NCBI GenBank assembly: GCA_027077185.1
Contig: JALTGJ010000326.1
Coordinates: forward strand, 1 to 8,436
Direction: 5' to 3'
Length of the DNA: 8,436 nucleotides
From: Spirochaetales bacterium
Lineage (GTDB): Bacteria; Spirochaetota; Spirochaetia; B11-G9
Shown here: one piece after another, positions 1-5,848 of the stretch
Layout: each line of letters begins with the position of its first letter
Numbering within the stretch: position 1 is the stretch's first letter
The notes under the pieces: generated by a model
Told to the model about the DNA's origin: nothing
Seen by the model: only the letters and a program-made list of their open reading frames with translations
The model's database searches: none
Translations under genes and position numbers: made by a program

Positions 1-2
1 TT

Positions 3-134
3 ATAACCAGTACCTATATATATATTGAATGGTATGAGAGTGGAGACCCTAATGTGAATTCTAAGAATTATAATATTGGGAAATTGATAAAGGAACCGGC
101 AGGGGGGGATAATCCCCTTCCGGCTCTGGTTTAA
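3..134 (+). CDS. C-terminal end of an unrecognised gene (5' end outside window)
   Basis: The frame is open from the left edge to TAA at 132-134 and gives 43 residues ending in NPLPALV. The segment is polar and rich in Tyr, Asn and Gly, with no motif I recognise. Its end lies 26 bp from the end of the convergent lipoprotein gene, which is a normal arrangement for two real genes. The hairpin at 96-123 lies inside its last codons, so it probably serves the opposite gene. With only 132 bp visible the coding call is weak; it could also be non-coding DNA that happens to be open. Confidence 0.35.
   Translation: MTSTYIYIEWYESGDPNVNSKNYNIGKLIKEPAGGDNPLPALV
96..123 (-). terminator. Hairpin, probable terminator of the lipoprotein gene
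   Basis: CCGG (96-99) pairs with CCGG (120-123) and AGGGG (101-105) with CCCCT (114-118), leaving one C/T mismatch and an 8-base loop. It begins about 38 bases downstream of the lipoprotein stop. Read on the minus strand it is followed by TTCCTTTATC, a moderately U-rich tail; on the plus strand the tail is not T-rich. It may act in both directions between the convergent genes, but the minus-strand role is better supported. Confidence 0.5.
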
Positions 135-160
135 GATACAAGTAAAAACACTTATTCTGC

Positions 161-1477
161 TTATGGCCAGTTTGGTTCGATATTATCTGTACCGGTATTT
201 GTTATAAAATCTCCATGTGTAGGATTTTGCGTAACTGTCCATCCGCTCATATCATGGCCGGTATACGCACTTGCGGAATAAAACATATAACCCATATTAG
301 TAACATTGGCCGTCTTTGCTCCCCAGGAAAGATCTCCGTTAAAGGCAGATGCCCAGCCGAACATTCTATACATTGAAGTTACAGCGGAAACATCCCAGTT
401 AGTAAGATTTTGATTAAATCCAATAGCATGTATGAACATTTCATGCATATTGGTAACAGAGGAGACATCCCATTCCCCTATATTTCCATTAAAATTATCT
501 GTGCCGTTAAACATACTGTCCATGTTTGTAACCGACGAGACGTTCCATCCCCCTATATCCCGATTAAACTCTCTTGCAGTAGCAAACATATATTGCATAT
601 CGGTAACAGCGGAAACATTCCAGTTGTCTATATTCCCATTGAATTTATATGCTCCGGAGAACAGTCTGTTCATATCTGTAATATGGGAAACATCCCAGTT
701 TCCAAGATCTCCGTTGAATAGGTTTGTTTGGCCAAACATTTCACTCATGTCTGTTACCTGTGAAAGATCCGGGGCATCGACTGCATTTTCCACTAAAGAA
801 TCACAGTCTATGAAAGCCCCTGCCATACTCTTCCATTCAATGGATCCCCAGTTTTCTATTGAAGCAATAATATTCCTGTATGTTCCAGCTCCTTTAAAAT
901 ATATTGAAGGAAAGGTTCCCCATATTTTTACAGTATAGGTTCCAGCTACAGTATAAGAATGGGTTGCATCATCTGTTACAGCGGAATCTTTAGTTCCGTC
1001 CCCCCAGTCTACATTGTAATTGTATGTGTAGTTGGAATTTGTCGGAATGGCTATAGTGTCTCCATCATTGGCAATAGTCCAGGTTGTTACAAATCTGTCT
1101 TCAAAGACAGTTAGCGTATAACTGTCTGAAACACTGTTATAGTTATCATCCCCTGTATTTTCTGCTGTTATTTCAGTTGTTCCCAAACCGAGAATAGTTA
1201 CCTCGCCGGTACTGCTGTCAACAGTAGCTACCTCTGTATTGCTCGAACTGTAAGTAGTTGTTCCTGTTCCTTCTACTCCTGTTACCGCTTTAACAAAACT
1301 AATTTCCGTTATCCCTTTTGATAGATCTGCTCCTGCAGAAAATGATGCTTGTGACATAATTCCTCCTCCTGCAGAAAGTGATGTTTGTAACACATTTTCT
1401 CCGGGCATTTTGCAGGCAAAGAACCCTACCGTCATGGCAAAGATTGCAAGTGCTGTTAGTAAAGCTTTTCTTTTCAA
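161..1477 (-). CDS. Surface lipoprotein with Ig-like, PKD and BspA/DUF285 repeat domains
   Basis: A 438-residue exported lipoprotein. Residues 1-21 form a signal peptide (KRK, then a hydrophobic core) ending in GFFA with C22 as the likely lipidated cysteine; the lipobox is relaxed as in spirochaetes. Residues 55-125 resemble a bacterial Ig-like (Big_2) domain (YSSSNTEVATVD, GEVTILGLGTTEITA). Residues 130-190 are PKD-like, with the hallmark VDWGDGT (156-162) and HSYTVAGTYTVKI (173-185). Residues 236-412 are tandem 25-residue units of the BspA/Mycoplasma-type DUF285 repeat (W-D/N-VSxVTxMxxMFxxAxxFN). Such proteins are usually surface-displayed adhesins or binding proteins; the ligand here cannot be inferred. 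The start is TTG: GGAG (1484-1487) lies 6 bases upstream, and a later start would cut the signal peptide. It is transcribed alone, apparently from the sigma-54 promoter near 1560, and ends at the hairpin 96-123. Confidence 0.9.
   Translation of the reverse strand: MKRKALLTALAIFAMTVGFFACKMPGENVLQTSLSAGGGIMSQASFSAGADLSKGITEISFVKAVTGVEGTGTTTYSSSNTEVATVDSSTGEVTILGLGTTEITAENTGDDNYNSVSDSYTLTVFEDRFVTTWTIANDGDTIAIPTNSNYTYNYNVDWGDGTKDSAVTDDATHSYTVAGTYTVKIWGTFPSIYFKGAGTYRNIIASIENWGSIEWKSMAGAFIDCDSLVENAVDAPDLSQVTDMSEMFGQTNLFNGDLGNWDVSHITDMNRLFSGAYKFNGNIDNWNVSAVTDMQYMFATAREFNRDIGGWNVSSVTNMDSMFNGTDNFNGNIGEWDVSSVTNMHEMFIHAIGFNQNLTNWDVSAVTSMYRMFGWASAFNGDLSWGAKTANVTNMGYMFYSASAYTGHDMSGWTVTQNPTHGDFITNTGTDNIEPNWP
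242..772 (-). repeat. Tandem 75-bp (25-residue) DUF285 repeat units within the lipoprotein gene
   Basis: The units start at residues 236, 261, 286, 311, 336 and 361, with a longer, divergent seventh unit at 385-412. The four units from 261 to 360 are exactly 25 residues, each starting WDVS or WNVS and carrying VT/IT-x-M, then MF or LF, then FN. The first unit lacks the Trp (PDLSQVTDM), and the last reads WGAKTANVTNMGYMF. The DNA units have diverged, so recent unequal exchange is not obvious, but in-phase loss or gain of units would keep the frame. Confidence 0.9.
1330..1393 (-). repeat. Two copies of a 28-bp segment at a 36-bp period in the lipoprotein linker
   Basis: Positions 1330-1357 and 1366-1393 match except for a few transitions around the shared core CTCCTGCAGAAA. 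In the protein they give LQTSLSAG (30-37) and SQASFSAG (42-49), exactly 12 residues apart, right after the lipidated cysteine. It looks like an in-frame duplication that lengthened the flexible tether between the membrane anchor and the Ig-like domain. Confidence 0.7.
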
Positions 1478-1552
1478 TTTTTTCTCCTTTTATTTCTCCG
1501 GGTCTTCCCTTTTTATTTCAAAAATCAATTCCGGAAATTACAAAAAAATAAA

Positions 1553-1569
1553 AGCAATTATCATGCCAA
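1553..1569 (-). promoter_or_regulatory. Sigma-54 (RpoN) promoter of the lipoprotein gene
   Basis: Read on the minus strand, 1568 to 1554 is TGGCATG-ATAA-TTGC, followed by T. It matches the sigma-54 consensus TGGCACG-N4-TTGCW at 6 of 7 positions in the -24 box and all of the -12 box, and the GG-to-GC spacing is exact. The expected start is near 1542, giving a leader of about 65 bases that contains the AGGAG used by the TTG start. I see no better sigma-70 promoter in this stretch. Activity would need an enhancer-binding protein and ATP. Confidence 0.75.
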
Positions 1570-1765
1570 CTAATAAATGGATACAGCTGCTATGAGATAA
1601 GCTTAAAGGCTTATAAAGTTCAATTAAGTAGTTTTACGGCTAAAATGTCGTTCATCTCGACTAACGGGGCGAATTTAATGGACTCAAAATCTTTTTACCA
1701 TGCTTTTAGAGAGGAAAGAACTATTCCCTTTTGCTTAGATAAGTGTTTAAGCCTTTTTAAAAACC
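1570..1765. promoter_or_regulatory. Region between the two sigma-54 promoters, likely activator-binding stretch
   Basis: There is no coding signal here. The stretch lies where enhancer-binding proteins usually bind, roughly 100-200 bp upstream of either promoter. Weak symmetries seen are ATAAGC-6-GCTTAT (1597-1614), TTTTA-CGGC-TAAAA at about 1631-1644, and GTCG-7-CGAC at about 1647-1661. GATAAG occurs at 1596-1601 and again near 1738. None is strong enough to name as the site. Confidence 0.35.
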
Positions 1766-1781
1766 TGGCACGAAAAATGCT
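1766..1781 (+). promoter_or_regulatory. Sigma-54 (RpoN) promoter of the STAS gene
   Basis: The bases TGGCACG-AAAA-ATGC, then T, match the sigma-54 consensus TGGCACG-N4-TTGCW with a perfect -24 box, exact GG-to-GC spacing and one mismatch in the -12 box. The predicted start is about 1792, only 14 bases before the ATG at 1806, so the short leader is almost wholly the ribosome site (AAAGGCGGG). Confidence 0.75.
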
Positions 1782-1805
1782 AGTAATACTTTAAAGGCGG
1801 GAAAA

Positions 1806-2225
1806 ATGAACTCAAACGGTACTCATAACACATCCAATTCCAAGGCAGAAGCATCTGAAAATTTGCATTGTTCATTTATTCCTGCTGAAGGATTAACAGG
1901 AACAATGATCATTGTGCCCAGAGGAACAATCGACACATACAGTGTCTCATATTTTAAAGAACGGTTAAATATTCAAATTAAGCAGGGACATATAAGGCTT
2001 GTTTTTGATCTGAACAATATTGAATATATTTCTGCAGTCGGGGTAGTGCTGTTTATTCAGCTTCTCAATGACATTAGAAAAGAGGGTGGAGATATAATCC
2101 TTACCGGATTACGTAAGAATGTTGAGGATGTGTTTCAGCTTCCGGGATTTTCCGGTTTTTTTACCATCAGCAATTCTGTTGCTTCTGCACTGGAGATAAT
2201 TAAGGATAATGGGAATAATTTATAA
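1806..2225 (+). CDS. STAS-domain protein (anti-sigma-factor antagonist-like)
   Basis: A 139-residue cytoplasmic protein. Residues 1-20 are polar and probably disordered; residues 22-134 fit a single STAS domain: RGTIDTYSVSYFKERL (39-54), the central strand-turn LVFDLNNIEYISAVGVV (65-81), and LTGLRKNVEDVFQLPGF (99-115). In SpoIIAA and RsbV the central loop is D-S-S/T-G with the first serine phosphorylated by an anti-sigma kinase. Here the loop is S76-A77-V78-G79, so the phosphosite is alanine. It may therefore not be switched by phosphorylation, or it may be a partner module in another STAS system. No kinase or phosphatase partner is visible. The start is ATG, 4 bases after AGGCGGG, under a sigma-54 promoter. 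No terminator follows; transcripts would run antisense into the IS remnant, whose edge meets the stop codon. Confidence 0.85.
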   Translation: MNSNGTHNTSNSKAEASENLHCSFIPAEGLTGTMIIVPRGTIDTYSVSYFKERLNIQIKQGHIRLVFDLNNIEYISAVGVVLFIQLLNDIRKEGGDIILTGLRKNVEDVFQLPGFSGFFTISNSVASALEIIKDNGNNL

Positions 2226-2812
2226 TACAGCAGCATTGCCTGATCTGACTCTACTGCTATCTTCCTTAAAGGTTACATCTAACGTCCAGTGAAGGGGGTT
2301 TTCTACACCCCAATGTCCACGACACGCTTTAGCAAAAAGTTTTGCATCACTATCTAAACTTACAAGAAAATAACGTCGTTCACAAGAAATTTTGTTTCCA
2401 CTTTCTCTAATAGATTCCACCATAGCAATGCTGTTAACCCCATTCCTTTTATTGCAAGCACATAATCAGCTTCTGATTCTCTAATCTCTTTTACTATTTT
2501 TTTCTGACAAACCATTGCATCTATTGTGACAAAGCAGCCTTCTAAATCAAGGAGATTCAGTAATTCTGGTATCGCAGTTATTTCATTACTTTTATCCTCT
2601 ACTTTCACCTGTCCAGGAGTTAATCCATTCTCTGCTGCCCAGGCGCTAACAATATATGTCATTGGTGTATCAGTGTTACCGGCACGACGTAATGCTTTTC
2701 CATGTTTGTTGCATACTAAAATAGGACAAAGTTGCAACCCGGAATTCTCCACAATTGCAGAAGTAAAATGTGGGAGTTTCAGTAATAAATATATCCATGT
2801 AATATGAATCAT
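2220..2812 (-). pseudogene. Remnant of an ISAs1-family transposase, internally deleted and truncated
   Basis: Two overlapping frames carry parts of one DDE transposase. The upstream part (2812 to about 2440) contains HGKALRRAGN, IVSAWAAENG, VEDKSNEITAIPELL, CFVTIDAMVCQKKI and DYVLAIKG. The second (from about 2440 to 2220) contains VNSIAMVESIRES, RRYFLVSL, RGHWGVENPLHW and LDVTFKEDSSRVRSGNA. These are the ordered ISAs1 motifs, but the stretch normally found between LAIKG and the MVESIRE block is missing and the join shifts frame. The usual first Asp (DGK) reads His (HGK), the N-terminal region is unrecognisable or absent, and the C-terminus stops after GNAAVL, short of the family end. Residues before HGK (2703-2812) do not look like ISAs1 and may be unrelated. 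It cannot make an active transposase, and terminal repeats were not found. Confidence 0.85.
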
Positions 2813-2838
2813 TTATAGTTGCAGGGAGTATAAGGAGA

Positions 2839-3060
2839 ATGCTTAAAATGACAGAAATCTATATTTTGAAGAGGGGAAAAGTATCACTGAGATTAATCGG
2901 ATAACCGGCAAAAAGGGCATAATGTTGTAAAATATGTCCATTGTGAAGATATTCCTGATATAGAGTTGGCGATAAAAGAGTACAACCGCTTTATGGATCT
3001 CGTAGAGAAATATGCAGATGAGATAATAAAGCAATCACGTAAAGAAAAAATTATTGAGTT
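2839..3060 (+). pseudogene. Frameshifted N-terminal fragment resembling IS21-family IstA transposase
   Basis: Three pieces in successive frames read MLKMTEI (from 2839, after AAGGAG at 2832-2837), then RNLYFEEGKSITEINRITGKK (from 2853), then HNVVKYVHCEDIPDIELAIKEYNRFMDLVEKYADEIIKQSRKEK (from 2918). The order start / YFEEGKSI helix-turn-helix / VKKY-type helix resembles the DNA-binding N-terminus of IstA-like transposases. At least two frameshifts separate the pieces, and no catalytic domain follows before the ribokinase gene. The family call rests on memory of the HTH pattern. The third frame runs on to 3148, but beyond about 3060 it is probably chance. Confidence 0.5.
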
Positions 3061-3121
3061 AATTTATATGCGTTTGCCCTGTTTTAAATGTAAGATTACC
3101 TTGACCAAACAGTTATATTTT

Positions 3122-4018
3122 TTATTCCATATCAACTACATCTTTTAACCAGGGGATAGAAGACTGGGCTCCCACTTTTGTTACAGAAAGGGAGGCGGCA
3201 TTTACTGCAAATTCTGCAGCTTTGGTCAATTCCCAGTCATTTGCCAGTCCATATGCAAAAACACCGGCAAAAGTGTCACCAGCAGCAGTTGTATCAACAG
3301 GGGGTAGATCCGGAGCTTCTATTTTAAGCACTTTCCCATTGGAAATAATTGTAACTCCTTTTTTCCCCTCAGTCAAAATAAGAGTGCCTACTCCCTTTTT
3401 GTTCAGAATGGCTGCTTTCTCTGCAAGGCTTCCGGTTTTATTTCCCAAAACTATATCCAGTTCATGTTCATTTGGAAGCAGATAATCTACATTAGATAAT
3501 AATTCGTCCGATAGTTTTACTGCAGGAGCAGGATCCAGAATAACTGTTGTACCGTATTTTTTACCAAGTGCTGCTGCATACTCTATAGTTTTCAGGGGGA
3601 TTTCCAATTGAAGAAGGAGAAAATCTGCCTCTTCAATTTCTCCCTTAAGTGTTTCCACCATCGATGGTAAAATTTCGCCATTGGCTCCGGAGGCCAGAAT
3701 AATTCTGTTGTCTCCATCTGCTTCCCTGACTATTAAAGCAATACCGGTATGTATTCCCAACTGTTCGATATTCCCGGTTTTAACATTACTTCTTTTCAAT
3801 TCTGCAATCAGAGTATTTCCAAATTCATCATTTCCGCATGCGCTTATAAAAGAAATGTCCGATCCCATACGACCAGCTGCCACAGCCTGGTTTGCACCCT
3901 TCCCTCCCGGAATCTGAGCATATTCGCTTCCGCTAACGGTCTCACCTTTTTTGGGGAAAGGATCTGCAAGAATAGTCAGATCCATATTCATACTGCCAAG
4001 TACTACTATTTTTTTCAT
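3122..4018 (-). CDS. rbsK: Ribokinase (PfkB family)
   Basis: A 298-residue cytoplasmic kinase that phosphorylates D-ribose to ribose 5-phosphate with ATP. It has full family length and the expected motifs: GSMNMD near the N-terminus (N11 and D13 at sugar-contact positions), PGGKGANQAVAAGRMG (37-52, PfkB signature 1), LQLEIP with E139 matching the ribose-contacting Glu, LDPAPA (161-166), LPNEHE (181-186) and VDTTAAGDTFAG (241-252, signature 2) with D248 as catalytic base. The ATG at 4016-4018 is preceded by AAAAGGAA, which overlaps the end of the methyltransferase gene 12 bp upstream, so the two are very likely co-transcribed. No ribose transporter, RbsD or LacI-type repressor is nearby, so it may serve nucleoside salvage rather than a local ribose operon. 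Close PfkB sugar kinases such as deoxyribokinase are the alternative. Confidence 0.93.
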   Translation of the reverse strand: MKKIVVLGSMNMDLTILADPFPKKGETVSGSEYAQIPGGKGANQAVAAGRMGSDISFISACGNDEFGNTLIAELKRSNVKTGNIEQLGIHTGIALIVREADGDNRIILASGANGEILPSMVETLKGEIEEADFLLLQLEIPLKTIEYAAALGKKYGTTVILDPAPAVKLSDELLSNVDYLLPNEHELDIVLGNKTGSLAEKAAILNKKGVGTLILTEGKKGVTIISNGKVLKIEAPDLPPVDTTAAGDTFAGVFAYGLANDWELTKAAEFAVNAASLSVTKVGAQSSIPWLKDVVDME

Positions 4019-4030
4019 AATTGTTCCTTT

Positions 4031-5191
4031 TTATCTTTTTGCTGATTTTTTGAATACTATCAGTGTTTCAAAATGTCTTGTTCCAGGGAAAAGATCTATT
4101 AAATGTATTTCCAGGATATCATATTTATTTTGTATTTTTAGTGAATCTCTTTTTAGGGTTGCAGGATCACAGCTAATATAAAAAATAAAAGGTGCTTCAA
4201 TTTTTTCTATGTAAGAATCTATAAATTTAACACCAGCCCGGGGAGGGTCAAAGATTATCAGATCCGGTGTTGAATAATTTAAACTCTTAAAAGAGTTTTT
4301 TATTTTATTTAACGGATCGTTTTTATACAGATCAATATTTATAAAACTTTGATTTGTATTCTGCATTTTAGGCAGGGTGTTAATATTTGCATTAAGGTCG
4401 TATACCTTTATAAGGGCATTATTAAAATCCTGTGATAGATTTCCATTACCTCCAAAGATATCCAGTATTAGAAGTTCTCTGCTCTTATCCAGATATTTAT
4501 CATACATTTTTGTAACAAGCGCTGTTAGAGCAATTCCCATTTTATTGTTGACCTGGGTAAAGCCACCCTCAGCGTAAGGTTTATTTACAGTTATTTTAGG
4601 AATTGCATCTTTTGGTTTTAGATATATTTCAATGTACCCCTTTTTTTCATTACTTTTTTTTATAACTTCTTTCCAATTGTTATCCCTGTACAAGTTTGTA
4701 ACTGTATCTTTAACCAGGGAAGAAGGTAACATGCAGTCTGATGCTTTTATTAGATTACTTGAATGGCTGCTTATAAGTCCAAATCCTTCAGTTTCCATGT
4801 TGTAATGAATCTGGACTCTATTTCTGTATCCAAACCTCTGTGAAGCAGAATGAATTTGAATTTCAACTGATTCAGGGAGCAGCCGGATAAACATTCTTTT
4901 CAAGGATTCTGTTTTAAAAATAATTTCATTATTATAATCTGTGTGAAGAAACTGACAGCCTCTGCATTCATAGTAGTGTGGACATTCCGGACTAATTCTA
5001 TCTGGTGATTTAATATTTAGATTACCAGGGTCTGTTAACTTTCCAAAAACCACACCCTTCGCCTTTCGATAAACTTCAGCAGTTCCTGTTTCTCCAGGGA
5101 GTGTTTTTTCTATAAAGGCTATTTTATTTTCTTTTGAAACACCCTGCCCCAGGGGATCCAAGTGTTCAATTGTAAATTTTATATTTTCCAT
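4031..5191 (-). CDS. TRAM-domain 23S rRNA/tRNA 5-methyluridine methyltransferase (RlmD/TrmA family)
   Basis: A 386-residue SAM-dependent RNA methyltransferase making C5-methyluridine. Residues 1-55 are a TRAM RNA-binding domain. C70, C76, C79 (CPHYYECRGC) and C153 (SDCML) match the four 4Fe-4S ligands of RlmD. The catalytic half has FTQVN (211-215), the SAM loop DIFGGNGNLS (244-253), DPPRAG (315-320), the nucleophile C341 in YISCDPATLKRD, and the general-base region LFPGTRHFET with E375. All key residues are present. RlmD, RlmC, RlmCD and TrmA cannot be told apart here; TRAM plus the cluster favours an rRNA enzyme. Nine bases separate it from the toxin gene and there is no Shine-Dalgarno before its ATG. 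The TRAM domain starts almost at residue 1, so a later start is unlikely. A TATAAT over the toxin stop suggests a leaderless internal transcript. It is followed by rbsK at 12 bp. Confidence 0.92.
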   Translation of the reverse strand: MENIKFTIEHLDPLGQGVSKENKIAFIEKTLPGETGTAEVYRKAKGVVFGKLTDPGNLNIKSPDRISPECPHYYECRGCQFLHTDYNNEIIFKTESLKRMFIRLLPESVEIQIHSASQRFGYRNRVQIHYNMETEGFGLISSHSSNLIKASDCMLPSSLVKDTVTNLYRDNNWKEVIKKSNEKKGYIEIYLKPKDAIPKITVNKPYAEGGFTQVNNKMGIALTALVTKMYDKYLDKSRELLILDIFGGNGNLSQDFNNALIKVYDLNANINTLPKMQNTNQSFINIDLYKNDPLNKIKNSFKSLNYSTPDLIIFDPPRAGVKFIDSYIEKIEAPFIFYISCDPATLKRDSLKIQNKYDILEIHLIDLFPGTRHFETLIVFKKSAKR

Positions 5192-5199
5192 ACAAAAGC

Positions 5200-5208
5200 A
5201 TTATAACA
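5200..5208 (-). promoter_or_regulatory. Extended -10 element just before the methyltransferase start
   Basis: On the minus strand 5208-5200 reads TGT-TATAAT, a perfect extended -10. Counting the last T as -7 puts the transcript start near 5193, 0-2 bases before the ATG at 5191. No good -35 is seen, which extended -10 promoters tolerate. The element overlaps the toxin's last codons (TTA TAA T), so it could be chance. Confidence 0.4.
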
Positions 5209-5497
5209 GGATTTCGTCTATGGGTAAGATCTGTTTCCCATGACGTATGGTAAGAATAGCTACCTTGATTTTTTCAACCCTATAGATAATACGATAATTC
5301 CCATAAATCAACTCTCTAATATTTTCTCTTTCTATCTCGGGAACTATTCTCCCTGCCTTTGGGGATGATTTCAAGATATCAACTTTCTCAATAATATTTT
5401 TAACCCATCTCTCAGCTGCTGTTTTATTATCAAGTGAGATATATTCAGCAATTTCTGCGGTTCTATCCAAAGATAGAGGAGACCAAATTATTTTCAT
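5201..5497 (-). CDS. ParE/RelE-family toxin
   Basis: A 98-residue toxin of the ParE/RelE superfamily, full length for the family. Typical features in order are the N-terminal strand with W5-SPLS, the helix AEIAEYISLDNKTAAERWVKNIIEKVDILKSSP (14-46), GRIVPE (49-54), IRELIYGNYRIIYRV (60-74), and the C-terminal strand with ILTIRHGKQILP (81-92). IREL-YRIIYRV and H-x-x-Q-x-LP are common in ParE-like proteins, which poison gyrase; RelE-like mRNA cleavage is possible, since the subfamily cannot be settled by eye. Its ATG overlaps the antitoxin stop (ATGA, 5494-5497) and has no Shine-Dalgarno of its own, so translation should depend on the antitoxin. That is the normal way to keep toxin below antitoxin. 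Confidence 0.88.
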   Translation of the reverse strand: MKIIWSPLSLDRTAEIAEYISLDNKTAAERWVKNIIEKVDILKSSPKAGRIVPEIERENIRELIYGNYRIIYRVEKIKVAILTIRHGKQILPIDEILL

Positions 5498-5775
5498 TTA
5501 CTTATTCTATTTAAGATAATATTTTTTACTTCGCTGTGGTCTATACCTTTACCCTCTTCAATTTGGTTTATTGATGTCTGTACATCTTGAAATAATTCAA
5601 GTTTTTCCTGCATGGCATCAAAAACACCAGCATCCAGCAAGACCGCGGAACTCTTTCCATGCTGAGTAATAATAAGAGGTCGTTTAGTAGAATGCACCTG
5701 CTTGAGAAATGAAGCAATTCCAGTTCTAAATTCAGACATAGAACGGATATCCTGATCTATTTTTAATCGTTCCAA
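5494..5775 (-). CDS. Phd/YefM-family antitoxin
   Basis: A 93-residue antitoxin. Residues 9-55 match the Phd/YefM N-terminal dimerisation and DNA-binding fold (IRSMSEFRTGIASFLKQVHSTKRPLIITQHGKSSAVLLDAGVFDAM, the HGK-SAVLL strand being the family's most recognisable part). Residues 56-93 are charged and helical, the part that normally wraps the toxin. It starts at TTG, 5 bases after AGGAGA (5781-5786). The gene is first in the minus-strand cluster, and its promoter lies within an inverted repeat, so it probably represses itself, with the toxin as co-repressor. Confidence 0.88.
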   Translation of the reverse strand: MERLKIDQDIRSMSEFRTGIASFLKQVHSTKRPLIITQHGKSSAVLLDAGVFDAMQEKLELFQDVQTSINQIEEGKGIDHSEVKNIILNRISK

Positions 5776-5801
5776 TTGAATCTCCTAATATCATTTTATA
5801 T

Positions 5802-5829
5802 GTACGTTATAAAGTATAATATAACGTAC
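5802..5829. repeat. Perfect inverted repeat, likely antitoxin operator
   Basis: The arms GTACGTTATA (5802-5811) and TATAACGTAC (5820-5829) are exact reverse complements, separated by 8 bases. The repeat covers the -10 box and start region of the antitoxin promoter, the usual place for a Phd/YefM operator. Its AT-rich centre without a T-run argues against a terminator. Confidence 0.75.
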
Positions 5830-5844
5830 TAAATAATTTGTAAA
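5816..5844 (-). promoter_or_regulatory. Sigma-70-type promoter of the toxin-antitoxin cluster
   Basis: On the minus strand TTTACA (5844-5839) and TATTAT (5821-5816) each match consensus at 5 of 6 positions and are 17 bp apart. The predicted start near 5809 leaves a 34-base leader with AGGAGA before the TTG start. The -10 box lies inside the inverted repeat, so operator binding would block polymerase. Confidence 0.7.
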
Positions 5845-5848
5845 TATC

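Noticed and set aside
242..772. CRISPR-like array because of regular 75-bp spacing
   Set aside because: The periodicity is in the protein (25 residues per unit); there are no identical short repeats separated by unique spacers.
410..938. Plus-strand open frames of 103 and 168 codons across the lipoprotein repeats
   Set aside because: They lie antisense to the DUF285 repeats and stay open only because the 75-bp periodic coding sequence lacks stops in those frames; they have no Shine-Dalgarno or recognisable domain.
2526..2807. 93-codon plus-strand frame opposite the transposase remnant
   Set aside because: It is antisense to clear ISAs1 motifs and has no independent protein features.
3060..3121. 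CTGTTT...AAACAG as rbsK terminator
   Set aside because: It has 6-bp AT-rich arms with a loop over 20 bases and no U-tract immediately after.
3222..4181. Several plus-strand frames opposite rbsK and the methyltransferase end
   Set aside because: The minus strand carries full-length families with all catalytic motifs here; the plus frames are low-complexity shadows.
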